From Helicoverpa zea (Eukaryota > Arthropoda > Insecta > Lepidoptera > Noctuidae): a DNA stretch of 64,000 bases. The position numbers were made by a program, and so were the translations under genes. The notes under the pieces are model-generated. The model was not told the origin of the DNA, did no database searches, and worked only from the letters and a program-made list of their open reading frames with translations. Within the stretch, counting starts at the first letter, position 1; each line of letters opens with the position of its first letter. This document shows positions 1 through 10,334 of the stretch, piece after piece. The stretch spans positions 496,001 through 560,000 of the forward strand of contig NC_061462.1 of the NCBI RefSeq assembly GCF_022581195.2, read 5' to 3'.

Positions 1-478
1 TAGGTGTTACTATTACGTCTAGACTCTGCAGTATAACTGAACTTTAAGTTTTAATAAAACGTGAGAGTGCAGTCGTAGTTATAATACTCTGTCAGAACAT
101 TAAGGGTTAGGGCACTTTGAAGTTTTCTATTGCTGGTGGCTCGACACTATGCGCAGAATAAAAGGGACTGACCACGTTCGTAGAAGTTTTATGCCGTTTA
201 AAACAATTTTGAAATTAAATGGTGTTTCGTTTCCATAAAGAAAACAAAACGTAATTCAACCAAATCAATTTAGTTTCATACTTGTTGTTCTGGTATCCTG
301 CGGGAGTAGTATCGAAACGCCAATCTGTTGGTTGTTCATGTACGCATATTGACCAATCAGAATCGGGCATGACTCGCACGAAGCTCGTTCGAGTCACCAA
401 GCGCCGGCAAGCGTTCAGTTAGTCGTTAAGAAAACGAAATCACGCGCGCGAACACGACAATATCGCTGCTCATCAACC
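1..478. other. Left edge, no gene seen
   Basis: No open frame with coding character, no splice-bounded conserved exon and no recognisable repeat was found here. The stretch is ordinary AT-rich intergenic or intronic sequence up to the inverted-repeat element that follows. Confidence 0.5.
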
Positions 479-481
479 TAA

Positions 482-1052
482 GGGTCTCAGCACACATATG
501 GGATCGGAAAGGGATCGTCACCGTATCGCCTCGAGCCGTTCAGAATGGTTTGTATTAAACTCCCTACTGCAACGCACACTAATCGGAATAATAACGTAAT
601 CGCCTCGCCTCGGAACAGGCTCCGAACTTGAATTCCCGCGCTTACGGCTCATCGTCCCCGCGCTTACGTTTCTCCGTCCCCGCGCTTACGTCTCTCCGTA
701 CCCGAGCTCACATCTCTTCGTCCACTCTTTCCCCTTTCCCCTCCCGCGACTTGCCTGCTAAAGACGCCGCCATTCGCAAGGAGTATTTAATTCGTGTTGC
801 GCGTATGTTTTATTTAAAATTTTAAGTTCGATTCAAACACAAAATAACGATGCAAAGGGAGAAACTTATTGAAGAAGTGCCTCGTGCGGCGAGGCGTAAG
901 CGCGGTGTCGCCTAGCCGTAGCCGAGTTGACGTACAGGCGCTGCTGATACGCTTTCGTTACGTGCATACGGTAGGTTGACGCCTGGTTGACAGCGAGGCG
1001 TAAGGCGTTACGGTTACGATCCCTATCCGATCCCATATGTGTGCTGAGACCT
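482..1052. mobile_element. Harbinger-type MITE with terminal inverted repeats and TAA duplication
   Basis: The left end reads GGGTCTCAGCACACATATGG and the right end is its inverted counterpart. The inverted match runs about 40 bp with few mismatches (GATCGGAAAGGGATCG against GATCGGATAGGGATCG). The trinucleotide TAA flanks both sides (479-481 and 1053-1055), the size typical of PIF/Harbinger target-site duplications. No transposase is seen inside, so this is a non-autonomous element. The interior is CpG-rich and carries a short tandem repeat. Superfamily assignment is inferred from duplication size only. Confidence 0.7.
635..722. repeat. Four tandem copies of a 22-bp GC-rich unit
   Basis: The unit is close to CCCGCGCTTACGTCTCTCCG plus two bases and is repeated four times head to tail with exact 22-bp spacing; the fourth copy is the most diverged. 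It lies inside the MITE, so it probably arose as an internal expansion of that element. Confidence 0.85.
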
Positions 1053-1055
1053 TAA

Positions 1056-2010
1056 ACCAACAAAACCGACTGCAACTCCTAGTTTTTGGTGTGAAATCAT
1101 CTCAACCAGCAGACCAAAGCATCCCGGGATCAGAACGGATTGGAAGCTCAACGGCCAGTGCAGGTCGCAGCCCGGATTCGCAAGGTATGTGCGTGCATTG
1201 TATCTTTGCTGTTACCTGTACAGGAATTACTCGAACAACAAGTGTTTTATCGTAAGACCAAGATCTGGTCTCCCCAGAGTAGTACCACGCACCGTAATTA
1301 CATTTCGGCCGGTGCTAGTTGCTACAAATGGGTTGGTTATAAAATTGTAACCATGAAAAAGCAAGTAGGTACATACGTACGTACATACATACCTACATAT
1401 TGTTTAGTCTGGGGTATGGCTTTGGAATTGAAAAATGTCCTAATCGTACACCAATTTATCAATATTTAGTTAGTGACCCTATCCCGTACGTAGCTACAAG
1501 AATGAAAAATCCAACACACCCTACAACAGTATCATATTACCAACTCCCATTACTCCCCATAACTTCCTTTTCCACACAATTAATCACCAATAACAAGCCA
1601 GCAACTAAAGGCTAGGCAGATGATGAATAAGCTAGCAACTATACCATAACTTATACCTCTATCAGTTCATCTGTCACTACAACAAAGCGAACTGTAAAGT
1701 TGTGCACAACTATTGAAACCCGTCGAAGTTGCTGCGTGAAATGGAACGAATTGCGCCTTTGTAAGTTTCACTTCACGTTACTCTGCGGGTATTGGTGATT
1801 TGTCTGCTGTCTGTATTCTATAATCGAAATGGTTAATAAGAAAATTGATTGTTTTGTTCACCTTTAAATTACCATCTTATCTACTAATGTTATAAGTGCG
1901 AAAGTTTGTAAGGATGTCGGATTTATGTTCTTTACTCTTGCACTCAAAAACTGTTCAAACGATTTTCATGAAACTTTGTATTATTTCAGTTAATATATCA
2001 GAATAACGTG
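1056..2010. other. Gene-free stretch with a short microsatellite
   Basis: No coding signal was seen. A short run of ACAT/ACGT-type tetranucleotides lies near 1366-1400. The part near 1,885-1,990 resembles the degenerate ends of dispersed moth repeats (a block around 'aagtttgtaaggatgt'), but too little is left to name. Confidence 0.4.
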
Positions 2011-2017
2011 AATCCCT

Positions 2018-2185
2018 GATTATGGAAGGCGACCAAGAGGAGGACCAAGGAAACGCTGGAGAGAAGATTTAGACAGCTTCCTCAAGGACTGGCCACAAAT
2101 AACGACCGATAGGTAAAAATGGAAGGCTATGGGTGAGGCCTTTGCCCAGCAGTGGGACAGCATAGACTAAATAAAAAATAAATAA
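2018..2185 (+). pseudogene. 3' end of an RTE-like LINE reverse transcriptase
   Basis: Translation gives GRRPRGGPRKRWREDL, then a DSFLKDWPQ block, one in-frame stop, and AMGEAFAQQWDSID. This is the C-terminal signature of RTE-type endonuclease-reverse transcriptases common in insects. An A/T-rich tail built from TAAATAAA-like units follows. The fragment is 5'-truncated and dead. A second copy of the same family lies reversed near 47.4 kb. No target-site duplication was recognised. Confidence 0.75.
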
Positions 2186-2189
2186 AAAC

Positions 2190-3355
2190 ACATGTATACT
2201 AAGAAGTTCCCTCATAACACTAGATTTACAATATGCTCTAACAACCCACTTACATTCTTAAAGATCAAAGTCTAGGTAACAAGACTGCGTTTGTAATCCA
2301 GTCTAGACTTTTCCACAGCCACTAAAGGTCGTGTGTAGGCTGAAAACAGTACAATAATAAACTAGATAATCAGCAAACTGGTTGTTTACATTATTTCGCT
2401 TCAGCACATTCTCATTTAAATCAAAAATTCTTGGTAAATAGCGGTAAAAGTAAATTGTAAGCCCACGATGTTATATCTAGGTGACTGATTTTATTACTAA
2501 TTGGAAAATACAAAAGTGAGTAGTTGTGTTATTTTATACCATGATGATTTCAATCAATAAATTAATTTTACAGTTTTTTTATTTTTGACAAACTATTTTT
2601 TAAATAGCAAAAATAAAAATAAAGTCAAATCCAAAGTGACAATATGTCTTGAGAAATAAGAAGAAACTGAAAACAAACAGTGATATAACAAAAAGATGCT
2701 ACAAAGAATTTTGTCTTTTTTCAATAACACTGAAAGGTTTCAATAACCATTTTTAATTAATGTGTACCCACCTACTCAATTAAATAGTAAAGGTATTTAT
2801 ATGGTTATTTCAATGAGTGACAGTAAATGTAGGCGGGAGTATATTATAACGCCTCTGCATTGCACGTGGACGAATAAATTAGCTTATATTGGGATTACAT
2901 TTTGCAATATCGCAATCACAAGTCATTAACTGATGTGTAATTATATTGCCCCCTAAGAGCCCTTTCAGTCGTAATTCTATCAAACTCTTGTATCACTTAA
3001 GGTTTTTAAATGATGTTATCTAATATGTTTTAACTGTGCCATTAGGATTGTGTTTCTGTTTTTATAGAAAGACTTAAGAAATCAAAGCTTTTTCTAAACT
3101 ATCACCAACATATACAATAACCAGCTACATAAGTTGTACATGTGCTATAGGTACCCGTACAAGCTTGCTCTCACAATCTTGTTTTTTTTTTTTTTTAAAC
3201 GGTTTTATTTAGCTCACCCCGTTTGTTTTATTCATTCTTGGGTCAAATTTAGTAATTCAAATTTCACCCTCTTCCTGTCAACCGATTAATCTGAAATTTT
3301 GTATACACCTTTAATTCCGATGACAATATAATATAGTAATATCAATAACATTGTA
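2190..3355. other. Gene-free AT-rich stretch
   Basis: No open frame of interest and no inverted or tandem structure was noticed. It contains a poly-T run near 3,183-3,196. Confidence 0.4.
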
Positions 3356-3363
3356 AATCCAAT

Positions 3364-3800
3364 ATGGCCGCCGGCACAAAATGGCGGATAACGTAGATTT
3401 TATCAATCCCATCAATATGGGTATCAAATGAAAGGGCTCAACAAGCAGAATACAATATACTATAAAAAATTGAAATCCAAGATGGCGGCCGCTACAAAAT
3501 GGCGGACAACGTAGGTTTTATCAATCCCATCAATATGGGTATCAAATGAAAGTTCTCAACCAGTAGAATACAATGTACTATATAAAATTAAAATCCAAGA
3601 TGGCGGCCTCTACAAAATGGCGGATAACATTTTTATCAATCCCATCAATATGGGTATCAAATGAAAGGTCTCAACAAGTAGAATACAATTTACTATGCAA
3701 AATTGAAATCTAAGATGGCCGCCGCTACCAAATGGCTGATAACAATTTTTTATCAATCCCACCAATATGGGTATCAAATGAAAGGGCTTCACAAGTAGAA
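3364..3800. repeat. Tandem repeat, 118-bp unit, about 3.7 copies
   Basis: The block ATGGC(C/G)GCCG..ACAAAATGGCGGA starts at 3364, 3482, 3600 and 3715, so unit spacing is 118, 118 and 115 bp. Each unit also carries ATCAATATGGGTATCAAATG. Copies are clearly diverged from one another. The array ends just before an R1-like LINE 3' end, suggesting that the array may be the 3' untranslated or tail region of that element. Confidence 0.9.
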
Positions 3801-3804
3801 AACT

Positions 3805-3995
3805 GTCAGTAACTCCAGCGGGGCCCAACAGGGCCAAGGCCTGCCCGGGCTGCGAGATTGTTCGAAAGAGTTACCGCGGCCCTGGTACATAAAAGGCCTA
3901 CGACGGAACAAAACGGTTTTTAGTCAAGAGTCTGGCACTCCCTCACCGCTGCTGACCCACAGTAGGAGAGGTCATGTGATGATTTTTGGGGTTGT
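3805..3995 (+). mobile_element. 3' end of an R1-like non-LTR retrotransposon
   Basis: This GC-rich block (GGGGCCCAACAGGGCCAAGG, then CCGCGGCCCTGGTACATAAA, then AGGTCATGTGATGATTTTT) matches, reverse-complemented, the 3' untranslated part of the LINE fragment at 25.75-26.0 kb. It therefore represents the same family on the plus strand, heavily 5'-truncated. No coding sequence remains. A third small piece lies near 36,360 in reverse orientation. Confidence 0.65.
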
Positions 3996-4151
3996 TACAA
4001 AAAAAAGTATCTGGAAGGGCTATGTAGTGAGGAATTGGATTGTAATAAATTGTCAGGTAAAAGACCGTGTAATAATGATGCACTAAATGAATTAGATAGA
4101 ATGAGGAATATTCGGTAGGCATTTTCATTAAATACTAAAAACTAGAAAATA

Positions 4152-4615
4152 AAAAATCGGTAAAAAAACTTTTAAGTTAAACGGTTTTATCTTATGTGTA
4201 CTGAAAACTAGAAAATAAAAAAATAGTTACTTACCTGTCAACCTACGTAGGTGGTCCCGGTCATATTAAACTAAAATAAAAACGTGGGGCCCCTGTGAAA
4301 TCCTACCTATGGCAAAGCATATCGTTATACTTTGGTAAATCATGAGCTCGCAGTTCGCTGGTGAAGCCGCTACGGCTGATTATTGATTGTCAAAATCTCC
4401 AGTTACGATTATAGTAAGTCGATGCAATCCACACCTATTATACTTCTAGAAGAAAGTACTACAGAAATAGTTAATGGGCCCCACGTTTTTATTTTAGTCT
4501 AATATGACCGGGACCACCTACGTAGGTTGACAGGTAAGTAACTATTTTTTTATTTTCTAGTTTTCAGTACACATAAGATAAAACCGTTTAACTTAAAAGT
4601 TTTTTTACCGATTTT
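4152..4615. mobile_element. Foldback element with about 140-bp nearly identical inverted arms
   Basis: The left arm (about 4152-4292) and right arm (about 4476-4615) are inverted copies with perhaps one or two differences; for example CATATTAAACTAAAATAAAA is matched on the other side by an inverse with one change. The unique centre is about 183 bp. The arms contain CCTACGTAGG, itself a palindrome. No transposase and no certain target-site duplication were seen. The high arm identity suggests a recent origin or ongoing conversion. Confidence 0.8.
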
Positions 4616-4619
4616 TAGA

Positions 4620-6860
4620 ACTTAGAAACGAGTGTAGCTGTGTTAAAATGTAAATTTTGTCTTCCCTAACAGTTGGTTCTAGAAACCAGTCCATTTTTCA
4701 AAATCCAGTTGCACATCTAATTGAATGAAAATATCACAAGATTTGATTCAGGTGTTTCCATTAAGAGCAATGCAATTAACTTTCTACTACCACAATTTCA
4801 TCAACGTTTCTTCTAAGAAGATCATCTCTTCTGATTTCACATAATAAGAGTAACTTACATCGAACAATGCAGTGTATTATCACAGAGTTATATATCTCCA
4901 GATGTGTCGCAGTTATTTTAAAACGAGACAGTCTCGTTAGGCTTCGTATTGATCTTTCTATTTCTATGTCTGAAGATCAAGGTCTTGTCTATGGGATTAG
5001 AAGATCTAACTCGATGTGGATAAATCTGTCTTACTTGTACTATCTAAATTGTTATAGGGCTATTTTATCAACTTATCGTTTATAGGGCTAATGCGGTATT
5101 AAAATTTTATTGGTTGTATCGATTCGATAAAGTTGATAATAATCTCTGAACTGACTAAGTCTATCTAGACTAAGAAAATACATACGCCACTTGTTATCCG
5201 GGGGGGGGGGAGGAGAAGTTGTTTCTGCAAACGGATACTAACTTAACCTGACCCCATAGAACACAGAGATGGAAAAATAAATAAAGCCTTGTTTAACAAA
5301 CTTGTCACGGACAGACAAGTTGGAGTACCATGGCTGATGTTAATTGTGAGAGAATCGCTAAACGAAGCCGATTCACGAACACTGACGGAGTTAGCCGAAG
5401 TTTGCCGACTCCGAGTTATTTCTAACAAGGTACTGTGGCTTAGAAAATGCTTTAATGTTAATTCGATTTATTTTGTGGGCACCAATTAGGTACAGCATCT
5501 TTTAAAACATTTTGCAAAGACTTTTGTAATCTAAACAATTACTGGATCGAGACAAGTTATGAAGCAGTTATCGACATGAAGGAAGTATTTATATCAAAAA
5601 AATCAATGTCATATCTTTTACCGTAAGTACGAAAACAGACTTTTCACTTAATCTGTATGGATAAGCAGATGGTGGTGAATATATTTATAGTTAGTAAGCT
5701 TCATATTTAACGTAAATATCACACAAGTTTTAATAATAAAAAATCGTCACACAGAAATACAGTTTTTTTATTTTATTTTCCAGCTAGTCAACTGGGATTA
5801 CCGCAGAGAGCTCAACTCGGCCTATGTTCAAGAATATTCCGTATCGTATATAAAACTATTCGGAATAGTTGACGCAAAACATGGCACGTTGGTATTGCTA
5901 AAACCTTCTCTCTAAATATCCCACGGTGAACGTAACGAAGTACAGTCTGGAACTCAAGTATTTAAAATTATCTTCAGCACAGGTTTAGCAAAAAAAAACG
6001 TCAATTTCTTTAATGGTATCCGTTGTACTGAATATTCAAACCTGTTGGGATGTCTGTAGGTATAACTTGGTAGTAGATTTGCAAGCAGTGTAATTTTAAA
6101 TATTAAAAGTATCAAGGGAGGATATTTAAATCTAAGAGTTGATTGATATGTCTAGGGAGACTTGAAGAGGCAAGTGTAGTGTAAAGTGCTCTTTGATAAG
6201 ATGGAGTGACGGAAAAAAAGGGTTCTAGGCAAAGTTAAGAGCGTTAAGTCTGGTCGATATGATACATGCTAGGAAAACCCTATACTTATCAATATATACC
6301 TCCCTAAGGGATTTTACAAAAAAAACTCTTAAGCTGAAAGGGAGTTAAAGATCCTACAGATAGCTGGTAAAGCACCACATAATAACAAAGGTTACTTTTT
6401 TTCATCAAAATGAAATAAAATAACTTCGATAAAAGTCAACAAACACATTCTTCTTCACATAGTCTTCATACAGTCAAAGCGATGTAAATCACACGCCCAC
6501 TGCGACCGTGAGGAACCCAAAATTGATAGAATTATTGAACGAAGCCTCTTTAATATCCTAAAGAAAACTGTATAACTTCATGTAACTTTACAAAAGTCAA
6601 ACTTAGTATTGAAGACGTAATGAGTTCGGCTCTCGATATTTGCTATCGACACTAAGATTGTCGAATGATATGCCTAAAGTTTGTAAGTTTAAAGCTAACA
6701 GTAGGTGAAATTATTAAGAAAGTTTCTTAAAGAGAACTTAACAATGAAGTAGCTATTATTGAATGAGGCTAATTTGTGGAAATAAAGATACCAAAAGGAA
6801 TAAGACGACGGATGAAAAGAAAAGAAGAGTAAATAAGACGAAGTATGAATTTTACTTGAC
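4620..6860. other. Mostly gene-free, one candidate exon
   Basis: Apart from a possible exon at 5260-5429, listed separately, nothing coding was seen. A run of eleven or so G occurs near 5,201-5,211. The rest is AT-rich and shows no inverted structure. Confidence 0.4.
5260..5429 (+). CDS. Candidate orphan internal exon, unknown protein
   Basis: A 56-codon open segment lies between a good acceptor (a TACTAAC branch-point-like motif at 5237-5243, then CCCCATAG) and a donor (AACAAG/GTACTG). It ends exactly in codon phase 0. It would encode two probable helices: a VGVPWLMLIVRESLNEAD block and a LTELAEVCRLRVISNK block. I do not recognise the family. No flanking exons were found, and the ORF on the opposite strand is serine-rich, as antisense shadows often are. 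It could be a real exon, an old pseudogene or chance. Confidence 0.25.
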
Positions 6861-6875
6861 AATTAGCATGAAATA

Positions 6876-7175
6876 CGAACTTTTCTAAGTTTGTATGTAC
6901 TTTCTAAGTATATCTTAGACACCAATGACTGTGTTTCGGATGGCACGTTAAACTATAGGTCCCGGCTGTCATAGAACATCCTTGGCAGTCGTTACGGGTA
7001 GTCAGAAGCCAGTAAGTCTGACACCAGTCTAACCAAGGGGTATTGGGTTGCCCGGGTAACTGGGTTGAGGAGGTCAGGCAGGGCAGTCGCTCCTTGTAAA
7101 GCACTAGTACTCAGCTGCATCCGGTTAGACTGGAGGCCGACCCCAACATAGTTTGGGAAAAAGGCTCGGAGGATG
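6876..7175 (+). mobile_element. tRNA-derived SINE, 5'-truncated, with 15-bp target-site duplication
   Basis: The body (CGGATGGCACGTTAAACT, GGTTGCCCGGGTAACTGGGT, CCGACCCCAACATA and a GGATGA tail) matches the full SINE at 9.94 kb, but the tRNA-like head is missing. The duplication AATTAGCATGAAATA occurs at 6861-6875 and 7176-7190, so the insertion borders are certain. Confidence 0.9.
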
Positions 7176-7302
7176 AATTAGCATGAAATAAATATTAAGT
7201 TATTGTTTCTTATCAATCTGTACACAATCTTTTAAGCTACAAACAAATCCTATCCCACAACTTAAAACACAAAAAAACAATATAATATATCAAAAATACA
7301 TT

Positions 7303-7503
7303 CTAACGCCACTGCCACCGTCTGTACATACAACGGACATAGTTGTCCGTACACTCGCGTTCATTCCGCTGAACATTTCCGCAGTCACCGCATACTTTGA
7401 TATCAGACGTGTTCCCGGCTGTATGCAAGGATGTGTAATTACGCAGTTTATGCGAAACATGGAACCCTTTGAGTTTATACTTAGTTATGCTTTCTTGGTA
7501 AAT
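7303..7503 (-). CDS. Candidate orphan terminal exon, cysteine-bearing
   Basis: After a possible acceptor (ACATAACAG), 66 codons stay open on the minus strand and end with TAG. The C-terminal part reads VCGDCGNVQRNERECTDNY and RCMYRRWQWR, with cysteines spaced C-x2-C-x10-C-x6-C. There is no start codon, and an in-frame TAA sits directly before the proposed acceptor, so it could only be a spliced exon or a fragment. I do not recognise the protein. Chance is a serious alternative. Confidence 0.2.
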   Translation of the reverse strand: MYQESITKYKLKGFHVSHKLRNYTSLHTAGNTSDIKVCGDCGNVQRNERECTDNYVRCMYRRWQWR

Positions 7504-7552
7504 CTGTTATGTTGAGCACATTTTGATTTACGAAGATGTGTGTAGCTTGGAT

Positions 7553-7690
7553 ATCATCTTCTGCCTACTATGTAGCCGTTTCCCATCTATGTTTGGGTCG
7601 ACTTCCAGTCTAACTAGTGCAGCTGAATACCAGTGTTCTACAAGAAGCGACTGCCTATCTGACCTTCTCAACCCAATTACCCGGGCAACA
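7553..7690 (-). mobile_element. SINE fragment, reverse orientation
   Basis: This is the reverse complement of the 3' half of the SINE at 9.94 kb (TTGGGTCGACTTCCAGTCTA, then CAACCCAATTACCCGGGCAA). The head and much of the body are missing. Confidence 0.75.
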
Positions 7691-7699
7691 ATTATTCAA

Positions 7700-8058
7700 G
7701 CTCGGTTAGCTTGAATGTTAGTTTCTTTTTTTTACAATTTAAAATTATCTTTTCCACAAACTTTGCTTAAGCGATTGAAGTTTATATAAATAAATAAATA
7801 ATATTAAGTAAATATTAGCATTAATTAAAATGGGGTCAAAGATCAACAGTTATACTTTGCTTAAACAACCCACTTTTGCAAAATTATTTAGAATTCGTTT
7901 CTAAACGATTTCGACCAACTTTGCTTGAATAAAAACAAATAGCATCCAATCACGAGATTCCACTGCAAAGTTAGAATTCTGAATCCATTTGAAGTCGATG
8001 CTCCGTTCAGAACTATTCTACTATTGAAACAAAATACATTTAACACCAAAAATGCATT
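7700..8058. other. Gene-free spacer
   Basis: AT-rich sequence with short TAAATAAATAA runs near 7,787; nothing else was recognised. Confidence 0.4.
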
Positions 8059-8060
8059 TA

Positions 8061-9853
8061 GTGCAGTCATTGAAGCATTATTGCTACGATTTTTTTTACT
8101 GTGAACCGATTTGCATGAAATTTTGGAATTAGGTTCATCTTACCCTTAACTTCAAAAGTGAATATGATTTGAACTCCGCCACCCCCCCTGGGGGTGGTTG
8201 ACACCCCTTCTTTGGGGTGAATATTTTTTTTGCAAAATAACCTCGGATATCTATAGAAGACCTAATTTTAAGCTAAAGTTGTCTTTAAAGTTTTAAAAAA
8301 AATCCAATACTTTTCAAGTTATTGGCAATTGAAAATTCGCAGTTTTTTCACGTTTTTCATCGGTTTTTTGCAAATATCTCCAAAAATATAGGTTTTATCG
8401 AAAATTTATAAAGAACAAAATTGTAGCAGGTAAAACAACGAACAATTTGTTTTTTTATAAAAGGTCCTAAGTGCAATATTAAGCTAGATATTAAAGATCA
8501 AAGCCGTTTTTTATTTTGTTTGAAATTTAATCGTTGTGGTCAATGCCATGTAGCGGCGAGTAGATGCATTTTATGCATTCGAATACAAATGGGTTTTGTA
8601 GTGCTTGAAATAAGCTTTAAGATGAGTACTATTAAAAGTCTTTTGCACGTTAAATAAGTGAGCTGTATTGCAAATAAGGGGAGCATCTTATATTTTTTCT
8701 TTTAAATCAATGGGTTTCATAAGTGCCATTTCCACAAAAATTAAAATTAATCGTATTCCGCCTAGGATTAACTTTATTATGAAGAGTTTGATAGATAGTA
8801 TCAGTTTGGCTGCTTCAGGACAGATATTTAAAAAAAAAAGTCACGATTAACGAAAAGAACAAAATTTCAAATTAAAGAAAAACCCACATCTCAAAAATTA
8901 CGACAGATACGTATAAAAGTGTACTGACAAAAAAATTAGGTATTTTTCAGACAAACAATTTGGTTTGTTTGTTTTTTCTGTCGAACAAAAATTGACGGAG
9001 ATATGATTGTTTAAAGAGCGCGTGGCAGCGCAATCACAGCCTCTCTTAAGCACTTTAACCCTTCACCGTTTTAGAAAAAAGTTCTTTACTATATATTGCA
9101 ATGATGGATGTTGTAGCTCTCTTAATTACTTTTACAGTGGTTTTTTATAAATTGTGATAGCATGAAAATTGAAGGAGTTACGGTCCAAAAACTTGTCATA
9201 TTTTTTTCTACTTAGTAACTGAAAACTTCGGAGTGTCAATATTTGGGGCAATGTGAAAGTAGGCAGTATAATAAAGAGTCACAACTATTGTAATGTGTAT
9301 ATATGTCACCGGAAAATAATAAAACTGGTAAATTGATCAACTTACTAAAATAATAGATGGCATAAACTACGTCGATTAAATTTCAGACAAAATAAAAAAC
9401 GGCTTTGATCTTTAATATCTAGCTTAATATTGCACTTAGGACCTTTTATAAAAAAACATATTGTTCGTTGTTTTACCTGCTACAATTTTGTTCTTATAAA
9501 TTTTCGATAAAACCTATATTTTTGGAGATATTTGCAAAAAACCGATGAAAAACGTGAAAAATTGGGAATTTTCAATTGCCAATAACTTGAAAAGTATTGG
9601 ATTTTTTTTTAAACTTTAAAGACAACTTTAGCTTAAAATTAGGTCTTCTATCGATATCCGAGATTATTTTGCAAAAAAAATATTCACCCCAAAGAAGGGG
9701 TGTCAACCGCCCCCAGGGGGGGTGGCGGAGTTCAAATCATATTCACTTTTGAAGTTAAGGGTAAGATGAACCTAATACCAAAATTTCATGCAAATCGGTT
9801 CACAGTAAAAAAATTCGGAGGTTAGACCGTATTTTTCGCTTCAATGACTGCAC
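8061..9853. mobile_element. Non-autonomous DNA element with about 450-bp terminal inverted repeats
   Basis: The ends are inverted copies beginning GTGCAGTCATTGAAGC, flanked on both sides by TA (8059-8060 and 9854-9855), as in Tc1/mariner-type insertions. After a short non-matching stretch, a second inverted match runs roughly 8100-8535 against 9377-9818, with high identity. It includes GGGGGTGG..ACACCCCTTC and AAATATCTCCAAAAATATAG blocks. The roughly 840-bp centre has no recognisable transposase. The superfamily is inferred only from the TA flanks. Confidence 0.75.
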
Positions 9854-9940
9854 TAATTACTAAGCTAAGTATAACTAATATTAATAAGCTAAGGTTTTGT
9901 TTGGTTGAAAGTGCTTATTTCAGAAACTAAGTGGTCGGAA

Positions 9941-10323
9941 TAGTCGTAGTGGCCTAGTGGGTAAAGGACCAACCTCTCAAGTATGAGGGCGCGGGTTCGA
10001 TCCCAGGTCAGGCAAGTACCATTGCAACTTTTCTAAGTTTGTATGTACTTTCTAAGTATATCTTAGACATCATTGGCTGTGTTTCGGATGGCACGTTAAA
10101 CTGTAGGTCCCGGCTGTCATTGAACATACTTGGCAGTCGTTACGGGTAGTCAGAAGCCAGTAAGTCTGACACCAGTCTAGCCAGGGGTATCGGGTTGCCC
10201 GGGTAACTGGGTTGAGGAGGTCAGATAGGCAGTCGCTTCTTGTAAAGCACTGGTACTCAGCTGAATCCGGTTAGACTGGAAGCCGACCCCAACATGATTG
10301 GGAAAAAGGCTCGAAGGATGATG
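9941..10323 (+). mobile_element. Full-length tRNA-derived SINE with 11-bp target-site duplication
   Basis: The head carries an A-box-like TGGCCTAGTGGG and a B box GGTTCGATCCC, the split RNA polymerase III promoter of a tRNA-derived SINE. The body includes TTCGGATGGCACGTTAAACT and GGTTGCCCGGGTAACTGGGT, and the tail is GGATGATG. AGTGGTCGGAA is duplicated at 9930-9940 and 10324-10334. It is the best reference copy in the window for the copies at 6.9, 7.6, 51.6 and 53 kb. Confidence 0.93.
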
Positions 10324-10334
10324 AGTGGTCGGAA

